Shown piece by piece: positions 54,802 through 62,157 of a stretch of DNA of 64,000 nucleotides (position 1 is the first letter of the stretch; the number at the start of each line of letters is the position of its first letter). The position numbers and the translations under genes are program-made. The DNA is from Qaidamihabitans albus (GTDB lineage Bacteria; Actinomycetota; Actinomycetes; Mycobacteriales; Pseudonocardiaceae): positions 62,001 through 126,000 of the forward strand of contig NZ_JAEHOB010000011.1 in assembly GCF_016464705.1 (NCBI RefSeq), written 5' to 3'. The notes under the pieces are model-generated. The model did not search any database and had not been told where the DNA came from. It worked only from the letters and a program-made list of their open reading frames with translations.

Positions 54802-56301
54802 CTACAGCGCCCGCGCGTCCACGTGCCCGAACGGACCGTCCTCAGCGCGCAACGCGGCCGCGCGGGCGCGCGCCGCCGGGCTGCCCGCGCGCAGCAGCGC
54901 CGCCACCTCGTCGAAGCGCTCGGTGTGCACCCTGGCCCTCCGGCACGCGTAGTCCGCGGCCGAGTCCTTGGTCACCATGAAGGCCCAGTCGCTCGACATG
55001 GCCAGCAGCGCCTCGGTGACCGCCTGGTCGGCGGCGGGGTCCCGGACCTGCCCTCCGGTCTCCAGGTCGAGCAGCCGCCGTTGCAGGTTCGCGTTCTCCT
55101 GGACCATGTCGGCGACCTGCTCGCCATCCCAGACCCGCCAGTCCTTGCCCGAGCCCCAGGACGACGCGGGCAGGTCGACCGGGCCGCCGAGGTGCCCGGC
55201 CTCCAGCGCGCCGCGCAGCGTCGTCACCCGCACCCCGGCCTCGGGCAGCGCCCGCAGCACGCCCTCCAGCCAGGCCGGTCCCTCGTGCCACCAGTGACCG
55301 AACAGCTCCGTGTCGTAGGCGGCCACGACCAGCGAGCGGCGGCCGTGCCGTTCGCGGAGCTCACGCAGCCTGCCGACCACGGTGTCCACGAAGTCCTTGA
55401 CGTGCTGGTGGAGGGTGTCGGCCGCGAGCGCGGGATCGTACGGTGCCTTGTCGGCGGGCTCGATGTGCTTGCCGGTCACCCGCGACGGCTTGAGCCCGAC
55501 GTCGTGCGCCCAGGTGTGGAAGTCGCGGTAGGCGCTGTGTCCCGGGTAGCCGGACTTCGGCGACCACACCCGGTAGGTCACCTCCAGGTCCCGGCCGAAG
55601 CAGACCACGTCGGATGAGCCGACCGTGCGCGCCGCGGACGTGTCGCCGCGCAGCGAGGGACCGTCCACGAGGAACCGGCGCACACCGGCGGCGGCGTAGC
55701 CGTCCTCCATGCCGGGGGCGTAGCCGCACTCCGGCGCCCAGATGCCTGCGGGCCGGTGCCCGAGCCGCAGTGCCGTGTCGGTGAGCCCGCCGCGCAGCGC
55801 GAACGACCGCACGCGCTCGTCCAGTAGTGGCTGGAACGGATGCGTCAGCGGCCCGCCGAGCAGCTCGGCCACCCCGGAGTCCACGAGGGACCGCAGCACC
55901 GGGGAGAAACCGTGCCGCCAGCGGCCCTCGAACTCCTCCAGCGCGCCCGTGGCGGCGCGGTACTCGTCCGCGGCCAGTGAGCTGAGCAGGTCGTCGCCGC
56001 GCCACAGCGACGCGGCGTGCTGCGTGCGCAGCTGCCAGTCGCCGAGCCAGGCGTGGAACGCGCGCAGGCAGTAGGGATCGTCGAGCTGCGCGGCGAGGAC
56101 AGGTGTGACGCCCAGCGTGAGCACGTCCCGCTTGCCCTCGTCGGCGAACCGGCGCAGCAGGTCGGTCACCGGAAGGTAGGAGTGCGCCCACGCCTGGTAC
56201 AGCCATTCCTCGCCGACCGGCCAGGAGCCGTGGTGCGCGAGCCAGGGCAGGTGGCTGTGCAGGACGAGGCAGAAGGTGCCCTCGGGCTCGGTCGCGGTCA
56301 C
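54802..56301 (-). CDS. GH57 1,4-alpha-glucan branching enzyme (Rv3031-like)
   Basis: 499-residue GH57/DUF1957 enzyme, making alpha-1,6 branches in alpha-glucan. Blocks: CLVLHSHLPWLAHHG, LLGGPLTHPFQPLLD, GIWAPECGYAPGME with the nucleophile Glu, and VVAAYDTELFGHWWHEGPAWLEG with the acid/base Asp. The C-terminal helical domain (LASSWGSGKDWRVWDG-like, SSDWAFMVTKDSAADYA) is that of GH57 branching enzymes. The start GTG 56301 overlaps the methyltransferase stop (GTGA): one operon. Confidence 0.92.
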   Translation of the reverse strand: MTATEPEGTFCLVLHSHLPWLAHHGSWPVGEEWLYQAWAHSYLPVTDLLRRFADEGKRDVLTLGVTPVLAAQLDDPYCLRAFHAWLGDWQLRTQHAASLWRGDDLLSSLAADEYRAATGALEEFEGRWRHGFSPVLRSLVDSGVAELLGGPLTHPFQPLLDERVRSFALRGGLTDTALRLGHRPAGIWAPECGYAPGMEDGYAAAGVRRFLVDGPSLRGDTSAARTVGSSDVVCFGRDLEVTYRVWSPKSGYPGHSAYRDFHTWAHDVGLKPSRVTGKHIEPADKAPYDPALAADTLHQHVKDFVDTVVGRLRELRERHGRRSLVVAAYDTELFGHWWHEGPAWLEGVLRALPEAGVRVTTLRGALEAGHLGGPVDLPASSWGSGKDWRVWDGEQVADMVQENANLQRRLLDLETGGQVRDPAADQAVTEALLAMSSDWAFMVTKDSAADYACRRARVHTERFDEVAALLRAGSPAARARAAALRAEDGPFGHVDARAL

Positions 56302-57074
56302 GGCCGCACCGCCACGGCCAGCAGATCGAGGCTCGCGTCCAGGTCCGCGCCGTGCACGGCGAAATCGGAGGCCCGGATCGCGGCGACGTCGGCGAGCAGT
56401 CCGGCGGGCCAGCCTGCCTGCCCCGGCAGCTGCCCCAGCACCACGTCGAGCTGGGCCTCGATGATCGAGCCGCCGTAGCGCTCGTCGAGCGCGCGCACTC
56501 CCGGGCCGTGGTGCAGGCCGTGCAGCAACTCGACGTCGAAGCCCGCCTCGCGCAGCAGGCAGTCCAGTTCGGACGGTGCGAGTTCCCTGGTGTGATACGG
56601 ATTCAGCGGTGTGTCGCTGCCGGGTGTGAAGGTGAGCCGGTTGGGTGTGGTGGCGAGCAGCCTGCCACCGGGACGCAGGACCCGGCGGCATTCGGCCAGG
56701 AAACCACCCTGGTCCCACAGGTGCTCGATGACCTGAAGGTTCGCCACGACGTCGACCGCGCCCGAGCGGACGGGCAGGAACGCCAGGTTCGCCCGGACGG
56801 CGTGCGTACCGGGATAGGTCCGCGCCACGTGCGCACTCGCCTGCTGGTCGTAGTCCAGCGCCAGCACCCGCGCGGCGTGCCGGGCGATCAGTCCGGCACC
56901 GTAGCCCTCACCGCACCCGGCCTCCAGCACGGTGGCATCCGCGCAGTAGGGCAGCAGCGCGACGTAGGCGGCCTCGTGCCGCCGGAACCAGTAGTTCTCC
57001 TCCGGCACGCCCGGCACGGTGCGCTCGCCGGTGAGGTGCAGCGTCTCGGCCCGGTCTGATGGCGTGGTCGTCAC
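56298..57074 (-). CDS. SAM-dependent methyltransferase (Rv3030-like)
   Basis: 258 residues: motif I TVLEAGCGEGYGAGLIA, motif II LALDYD, and NLQVIEHLWDQGGFLAECRRVLRPGGRLLATTPNRLTFTP. In mycobacteria the Rv3030 homologue lies next to the branching enzyme Rv3031 and is proposed to methylate methylglucose polysaccharide. Starts at GTG 57074 and overlaps the GH57 gene. Its role in this organism is inferred from synteny. Confidence 0.87.
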   Translation of the reverse strand: MTTTPSDRAETLHLTGERTVPGVPEENYWFRRHEAAYVALLPYCADATVLEAGCGEGYGAGLIARHAARVLALDYDQQASAHVARTYPGTHAVRANLAFLPVRSGAVDVVANLQVIEHLWDQGGFLAECRRVLRPGGRLLATTPNRLTFTPGSDTPLNPYHTRELAPSELDCLLREAGFDVELLHGLHHGPGVRALDERYGGSIIEAQLDVVLGQLPGQAGWPAGLLADVAAIRASDFAVHGADLDASLDLLAVAVRP

Positions 57075-57098
57075 GGGCCGAGCGTAACGGCGCGGGGC

Positions 57099-57278
57099 TC
57101 AGCGACCGGCGGGCGGCGGGGTCCCTCCGCCCTTGCCCCTGCCACGGAAGCGCTCGACGAGGTCCTTGGCCTGCTGGCGCTTGCGGGGATCGTTGGCCAT
57201 GCGTTTGGCCTGCTGGATCGCGCGACGGCCCTGCGGGCTGTTCGCGAACCGGGCGACCTTGCTGAACAGCGATGCCAT
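57099..57278 (-). CDS. 59-residue conserved-looking basic protein
   Basis: Small gene with a good ribosome site (GGAGGACAACATG). The product starts MASLFSKVARFANSPQGR, continues RRAIQQAKRMANDPRKRQQAKDL and ends in a Gly/Pro-rich tail. The residue pattern is an amphipathic basic helix, consistent with membrane-surface or nucleic-acid contact. Stop 24 bp before the methyltransferase start, so probably same transcript. I recognise no characterised family; similar short proteins seem common next to this cluster in actinobacteria. Confidence 0.75.
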   Translation of the reverse strand: MASLFSKVARFANSPQGRRAIQQAKRMANDPRKRQQAKDLVERFRGRGKGGGTPPPAGR

Positions 57279-57354
57279 GTTGTCCTCCGAGCGTGACGGG
57301 ATGTCCTCCGGTCCGGCGAGTATCCAACGTCGCGGCGGCCTCGCGGATTCCGGC

Positions 57355-58194
57355 TCACGTCGCCGACGAGATCGTGATGCCGAGGGCTCCGGGGCCGACG
57401 TGCGCGGTGATCACCGTGCTGGCCTGCACGAGGATGATCTCGCGCAGGCCGGGCACCCGGCTGCGCAGCTGGCTCACCATCGACATCTCCCGGTCGGAGG
57501 GGATCGCGCAGGCGATGGCGACGTCGACCGGCTCCGTTCCGGCGCGGCGCACCGCCAGGTCGGCCAGCTTGGCGAGGGCGCGCTTCGTCCCGGCCGTTCT
57601 GGCCAGCGGCGCGACCTCGCCGTCGGCCACCGTCAGCAGGGGTTTGATCGACAGCGCCGTGCCGAGCATCGCGGAGGCGCCACCGATCCGGCCGCCCCGG
57701 CGGAGGTACTCGAGCGTGTCGACGTAGACGAACTCGTTGCCGCCGCGGAAGCGGCGCACGGCGGCGTCGATCACCCGCTGCGGCTGCCCGCCCGCCGCGG
57801 CTGCTCTGGCTGCGGAGAGCGCGGCGAAGCCGAGGCTCATTCCGGTGGTGCCGCTGTCGATGACGTAGACGGGCACTTTGATCTGCTGTGCGGCCTCGCG
57901 CGCGGCCTCGGCGGTGGCCGACATCTTGCCGGAGATGTGCAGGCTGACGATCGCGTCGGCGCCGGCGCTGACGGCGTCCTGGTAGGTCCAGAAGAAGGCG
58001 CCGGGGTCCGGAGGTCTCGTGGAGACGTGGCGGCCTGCGCGCAACATCTCGATCAACTCGTTCCGGTCGAACCGGGACTCGTCATCGATTCGGTCGTCCA
58101 CGACCAGCTGGACCTGAACGACCGCGATGCCCCACTGAGCCGCCAGCTGTTCGGGTATGCAGGCGGTCGAATCGGTGATGACTGCTACGGGCAC
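57355..58194 (-). CDS. DegV-family fatty-acid-binding protein
   Basis: 279-residue DegV protein: VAVITDSTACIPEQLAAQWGI, HVSTRPPDPGAFFWTYQDAVSAGADAIVSLHISGKMSATAEAA, VYVIDSGTTGMSLGFAAL, RRGGRIGGASAMLGTALSIKPLLTV. DegV/FakB-type proteins bind a fatty acid and present it to a kinase (FakA); the FakA gene is not in view. GTG 58194, with TAGCCT 8 nt upstream. Divergent from etfBA. Confidence 0.92.
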   Translation of the reverse strand: MPVAVITDSTACIPEQLAAQWGIAVVQVQLVVDDRIDDESRFDRNELIEMLRAGRHVSTRPPDPGAFFWTYQDAVSAGADAIVSLHISGKMSATAEAAREAAQQIKVPVYVIDSGTTGMSLGFAALSAARAAAAGGQPQRVIDAAVRRFRGGNEFVYVDTLEYLRRGGRIGGASAMLGTALSIKPLLTVADGEVAPLARTAGTKRALAKLADLAVRRAGTEPVDVAIACAIPSDREMSMVSQLRSRVPGLREIILVQASTVITAHVGPGALGITISSAT

Positions 58195-58460
58195 AGTCCC
58201 GGAGGCTACTTCCTAGCCACCCATTAGTAGTAGGCCGTTGGACCCTTCAGCCGTAGAACATATACCTGCAGTAGTCACGCCGCGTAGCAGATCTACTGGG
58301 ACTATCGTACCGTTAACTCGCGATTCCAGGTGAATGCGGTCACCTCGCCGGGCCAAGCGCAGCGTTTCCCCTTAATCTACCGGCCAGTAACGCATTTGCG
58401 GTGCTCCCGCGGCACGGCCCGCCTCTCTCCCTGACAGATCCAGGAGGTCGAAGGAGACCC
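58195..58460 (+). promoter_or_regulatory. Divergent degV/etfB promoter region
   Basis: 266 bp without a gene and relatively A/T-rich for this genome. TATCGT (about 58313), TTAATC and a GGCCAGTAAC segment are promoter-like. I see no strong dyad. A GGAGG ribosome site precedes etfB. Confidence 0.4.
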
Positions 58461-59246
58461 ATGACCAACATCGTCGTACTGGTCAAGCAGGCGCCAGACA
58501 CCTACTCGGAGCGAAAGCTCAACGAGTCCGACTACACGCTGGACCGCGAGTCCGCCGACGCCGTGCTCGACGAGATCAACGAGCGCGCCGTCGAGGAGGC
58601 GCTGAAGATCAAGGAGGCCGGCGAGGGCGAGGTGACCGTCCTGTGCGTCGGTCCCGACCGCGCCACCGACGCGATCCGCAAGGCGCTGTCGATGGGGGCG
58701 GACAAGGCCATCCACGTCTCCGACGAGTCGCTGCACGGTTCCGACCTGCTGGCCACGGCCAAGGTCATCGCCGCGGCCATCGGCCGGGTGGAGGGCTTCG
58801 ACCTGGTCATCGCGGGTAACGAGGCCTCCGACGGCCGTGGTGGCGCCGTCCCGGCCGTGGTCGCCGAGCTACTCGGCCTGCCGCAGCTGACACACGTGCG
58901 CGAGGTCACCGTCGACGGCTCCGGGGTGAAGGTCGACCGGGAGACCGAGGAGGGCATCACGCACCTCGAGGCGAGCCTGCCCGCGCTGGTCAGCGTGACC
59001 GAGAAGATCAACGAGCCGCGGTACCCGTCGTTCAAGGGCATCATGGCCGCGAAGAAGAAGCCGGTGGAGACCCTCACCGTCGCCGACCTCGGCGTCGACG
59101 CGGGCGAGGTCGGGCTCGGCAACGCGTGGTCGACCGTGCTCGAGGCGGCTCCGAAGCCGCCGCGCACGGCCGGTCAGCGGGTCGAGGACGAAGGCGACGG
59201 CGGCACGAAGGTTGCCGAGTACCTGGTCGGCCAGAAACTCATCTGA
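58461..59246 (+). CDS. etfB: Electron transfer flavoprotein subunit beta
   Basis: 261-residue AMP-binding subunit of ETF, which passes electrons from acyl-CoA dehydrogenases to the quinone pool: IVVLVKQAPDTYSERKL, DEINERAVEEALKIKEAG, ALSMGADKAIHVSDES, DLVIAGNEASDGRGGAVPAVVAELLGLP, SLPALVSVTEKINEPRYPSFKGIMAAKKKP. Followed by etfA after 84 bp. M. tuberculosis homologue FixA/Rv3029c. Confidence 0.96.
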   Translation: MTNIVVLVKQAPDTYSERKLNESDYTLDRESADAVLDEINERAVEEALKIKEAGEGEVTVLCVGPDRATDAIRKALSMGADKAIHVSDESLHGSDLLATAKVIAAAIGRVEGFDLVIAGNEASDGRGGAVPAVVAELLGLPQLTHVREVTVDGSGVKVDRETEEGITHLEASLPALVSVTEKINEPRYPSFKGIMAAKKKPVETLTVADLGVDAGEVGLGNAWSTVLEAAPKPPRTAGQRVEDEGDGGTKVAEYLVGQKLI

Positions 59247-59330
59247 CAGAGCGGCTGAGGATCAACTCCGAGCCCCGGCGACGCGACATGTCGCGCGCCC
59301 GAGACAGGCTCAGAGACAAGGAGACGAAGA

Positions 59331-60290
59331 ATGGCTGAAGTACTGGTTCTCGTCGACCACGTCGACGGTGAGGTCAAGAAGGTCACGCTCGAACTGCTGA
59401 CCGCCGCCCGTGCGCTCGGCGAGCCGTCCGCCGTGGTCGTCGGCGCGCCCGGCACGGCAGGCAAGGTCAAGGAGTCGCTGGCGTCCTACGGCGCCGCGAA
59501 GGTCTACGTGGCCGAGTCCGAGGACGCCACCGGCTACCTGGTGACCCCGAAGGTCGACGCGCTCGCCACGGTCGCGGGCACGGCGTCCCCGGCGGCGGTG
59601 CTGGTCGCCGCCACGGCCGAGGGCAAGGAGGTGAGCGGTCGGCTCGCCGCCAGGCTCGGCTCCGGCCTGCTGGTCGACGCTGTTGGCGTCGGCTCGGACG
59701 GCACGGTCGACCAGTCGATCTTCGGTGGCGCCTTCTCGGTCAAGGCCAAGGCCGCCAAGGGTATTCCGGTGATCTCGCTGCGTCCCGGCAGCGTGGACGC
59801 CGAGCAGGCCGACGGCGCGGCCGCGGAGGAGTCCGTCGAGCTGCCCGCGATCGATCCTGCGAAGTCGGCCCGGATCACCGGCGTCGAGCCCGCGGTCGGT
59901 GGTGACCGGCCGGAGCTGACCGAGGCGACGATCGTCGTCTCCGGTGGCCGCGGCGTGGGTTCCGCGGAGAAGTTCGAGGTCGTGGAGAAGCTCGCCGACT
60001 CGCTCGGCGCGGCGGTCGGCGCCTCGCGGGCGGCGGTCGACTCCGGTTACTACCCGGCGCAGTTCCAGGTCGGGCAGACCGGTAAGACCGTGTCGCCGCA
60101 GCTCTACGTCGCGCTCGGCATCTCCGGTGCGATCCAGCACCGTGCCGGCATGCAGACGTCGAAGACGATCGTCGCGGTGAACAAGGACCCCGAGGCACCG
60201 ATCTTCGAGATCGCCGACTTCGGCGTGGTGGGCGACCTGTTCAACGTCGCCCCGCAGCTCACCGAAGAGGTCGCCAAGCGCAAGGGCTGA
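59331..60290 (+). CDS. etfA: Electron transfer flavoprotein subunit alpha
   Basis: 319-residue FAD-binding partner of EtfB. The C-terminal FAD domain shows [40 protein letters not shown], then [49 protein letters not shown] ribosome site before ATG 59331. Equivalent to FixB/Rv3028c. Ends 11 bp before the extended palindrome A8. Confidence 0.96.
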   Translation: MAEVLVLVDHVDGEVKKVTLELLTAARALGEPSAVVVGAPGTAGKVKESLASYGAAKVYVAESEDATGYLVTPKVDALATVAGTASPAAVLVAATAEGKEVSGRLAARLGSGLLVDAVGVGSDGTVDQSIFGGAFSVKAKAAKGIPVISLRPGSVDAEQADGAAAEESVELPAIDPAKSARITGVEPAVGGDRPELTEATIVVSGGRGVGSAEKFEVVEKLADSLGAAVGASRAAVDSGYYPAQFQVGQTGKTVSPQLYVALGISGAIQHRAGMQTSKTIVAVNKDPEAPIFEIADFGVVGDLFNVAPQLTEEVAKRKG

Positions 60291-60301
60291 CCATCCGCGC
60301 A

Positions 60302-60363
60302 GGTCACCGCTCGTGAGTGCGCACACGAGTTCTAACTCGAATAGACACTCACGAGCGGTGACC
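60302..60363. repeat. Palindromic element, family A, copy 8 (extended, 62 bp)
   Basis: The usual 46-bp core (60310-60355) with an added outer perfect dyad GGTCACCGCTCGTGAGTG / CACTCACGAGCGGTGACC. The inner 7-nt segments do not pair. Unlike the other full copies it lies between two genes in the same direction (etfA and the N-acyltransferase gene). Confidence 0.9.
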
Positions 60364-60460
60364 AGGCACAACGCTGGACAACGAGCTGTTCACGCGGTGG
60401 GCACACGGCCGCCACGGGCGGTACCCCTGGCGGTTTCCTCCCGCGGCGACGATCGTCGGC

Positions 60461-61243
60461 ATGACGCGGTCACAGCTACTCGTCAGCACTGATCGGGTGG
60501 GTGCCGAGCTACCTGCCGGGGCCGCCCGGTACTCGCTGCTCGTCGCCAACGACAACGATGAAGTCCTTGCCGCGCAACGACTTCGCCATGACATTTTCGC
60601 CGGGGAGATGGGTGCGGCACTCGACACGCCCGAGCCCGGCCTCGACATCGACGACTTCGACGCGTTCTGCGACCACCTCGTGGTCCGCGACGACAACACC
60701 GGTGAGATCGTCGGCACGTACCGGATGCTGCCGCCCGACCGGGCCCGCGAGGCGGGACGTCTCTACGCCGACACCGAGTTCGACCTCTCCGCCTTCGCCG
60801 GCCTGCGGGGCTCGCTGGTAGAGACCGGCCGCTCCTGCGTGCACGCCGGGCACCGCAGCGGCGCCGTGGTGAGCCTGGTCTGGGCCGGTATCGCGCGGTA
60901 CATGCTGCTGTCCGGGCACCGCTACCTGACCGGGTGCGCCTCGGTGCCGCTCGCCGACGGCGGCCGGCACGCCGCCGGTGTGTGGGACGTCGTCCGTTCC
61001 CGGTACTACGCGCCCGAGCACCACCGGGTGACGCCGTGGAAGCCCTGGCACCACGACGATGTGGCCCCGCCCGCCCGGGCCGTCCTGCCGCCGTTGCTGC
61101 GGGGCTATGTGCGCCTCGGCGCGCAGGTGTGCGGCCCGCCCGCGCACGACGCGGACTTCGGTGTCGCCGATTTCCTCGTCCTGCTCGACCTGCAGCGGGT
61201 GGACGAGCGCTACCTCAAGTTCTTCCTCGGGGCCCGGCAGTGA
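60461..61243 (+). CDS. OlsB-like N-acyltransferase (GNAT fold; Rv3027c-like)
   Basis: 260-residue protein of the hemolysin/OlsB acyltransferase family (acetyltransf_5): YSLLVANDNDEVLAAQRLRHDIFAGEMGA, DIDDFDAFCDHLVVRDDNTGEIVGTYRML, SLVETGRSCVHAGHRSGAVVSLVWAGIARYMLLSGHRYLTGCASVPL. OlsB makes lyso-ornithine lipid from ornithine and 3-hydroxyacyl-ACP. Its stop overlaps the O-acyltransferase start (GTGA), the normal OlsB-OlsA order. A CGACGATCGTCG palindrome lies 2 nt before ATG 60461. Confidence 0.85.
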   Translation: MTRSQLLVSTDRVGAELPAGAARYSLLVANDNDEVLAAQRLRHDIFAGEMGAALDTPEPGLDIDDFDAFCDHLVVRDDNTGEIVGTYRMLPPDRAREAGRLYADTEFDLSAFAGLRGSLVETGRSCVHAGHRSGAVVSLVWAGIARYMLLSGHRYLTGCASVPLADGGRHAAGVWDVVRSRYYAPEHHRVTPWKPWHHDDVAPPARAVLPPLLRGYVRLGAQVCGPPAHDADFGVADFLVLLDLQRVDERYLKFFLGARQ

Positions 61244-62157
61244 CCCACGCCTGGATGCCGGTCTCGCCGTGTGGTGCGGACTGTCTCGCGCCACACCCTC
61301 CGGTTGCCGGCCTCGGCCGCCGGATGCTCCGGGTCTGCGGGGCTGCCTGCGTGGTGCTGATCGCATCCCTGGTCGCTCCCGCGCTGTTCGCGCTGCCGCC
61401 CGGTGCGCGGGACCGCGTGCTGCGGGTGGTCTTCCGGGGCGTGCTGCGCGCGTTCGGGGTGCGGCTGGTGGTGCACGGCCGGCTCGATACGGCGGGCCGT
61501 GGCGCGCTCGTGGTGAACAACCACATCTCCTGGCTCGACATCGTCGGCATCAACGCGGTCCGGCCGATGCGTGCGCTCGCCAAGCGGGAGATCGCCTGCT
61601 GGCCGGTGCTCGGCGGCCTGGTGTCCCGTGCGGGCAGCGTCTATCTCGACCGGGAGCGGCTGTCCACGCTGCCCGCGACGGTGACGCAGCTGGCCGAGGT
61701 GCTGCGCGGCGGATCGCTGGTCAGCGTCACCCCGGAGGGCACGACCTGGTGCGGCGCGGCGTCCGGCCGGTTCCGGCCTGCCACGTTCCAGGCGGCCATC
61801 GACGGCGGGGTGCCGGTCCGGCCGGTGGCCCTGCGCTACCGGCTGGCCGACGGGCGGGAGACCACCCAGCCCGCGTTCATCGGTCCGGAGTCGCTGATCG
61901 AGTCGCTGCGACGGGTGGTGCGGCTGCGCGGCCTCGTCCTCGAAGTGTTCGTCTGCCCGGAGATCGCCCCGGGCCGGGCCGCCGACCGGCGAGAACTGGC
62001 GGCGCTGGCCGAGTCGGCGGTGCACGCCGCCCTCGGCGTGTCCGCGCTCCGTGCACGCGTGTCCGCGCCCCGGGTACGCGTGTCCGCGCCGCGGGTACGT
62101 GCGTCCGCGCCCCGGGACGCGGGCACACGGGCGGGAAGCGCGGACACGCGTGGCTAG
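61240..62157 (+). CDS. 1-acylglycerol-3-phosphate/lyso-ornithine-lipid O-acyltransferase-like (OlsA/PlsC; Rv3026c-like)
   Basis: 305 residues: N-terminal membrane helix (MLRVCGAACVVLIASLVAPALF), acyltransferase motif NNHISWLD (H-X4-D) and substrate motif SVTPEGTTW. With the OlsB-like gene before it, ornithine lipid formation is the likely role, although phosphatidate synthesis is the alternative. The last 38 residues (ALRARVSAPRVRVSAPRVRA...) are encoded by 21-bp tandem repeats. Convergent and overlapping by 4 bp with the CoA ligase gene. Confidence 0.88.
   Translation: MTHAWMPVSPCGADCLAPHPPVAGLGRRMLRVCGAACVVLIASLVAPALFALPPGARDRVLRVVFRGVLRAFGVRLVVHGRLDTAGRGALVVNNHISWLDIVGINAVRPMRALAKREIACWPVLGGLVSRAGSVYLDRERLSTLPATVTQLAEVLRGGSLVSVTPEGTTWCGAASGRFRPATFQAAIDGGVPVRPVALRYRLADGRETTQPAFIGPESLIESLRRVVRLRGLVLEVFVCPEIAPGRAADRRELAALAESAVHAALGVSALRARVSAPRVRVSAPRVRASAPRDAGTRAGSADTRG
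62036..62150. repeat. 21-bp tandem repeat plus inverted copy in an acyltransferase tail
   Basis: Units at 62036-62056, 62057-62077, 62078-62098 and 62099-62118, each beginning GCGTGTCCGCGC or a close variant, then an inverted copy GCGCGGACACGCG at 62138-62150. Translation gives heptads VSALRAR, VSAPRVR, VSAPRVR, ASAPRDA. The inverted copy can pair with any forward unit. Confidence 0.9.
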
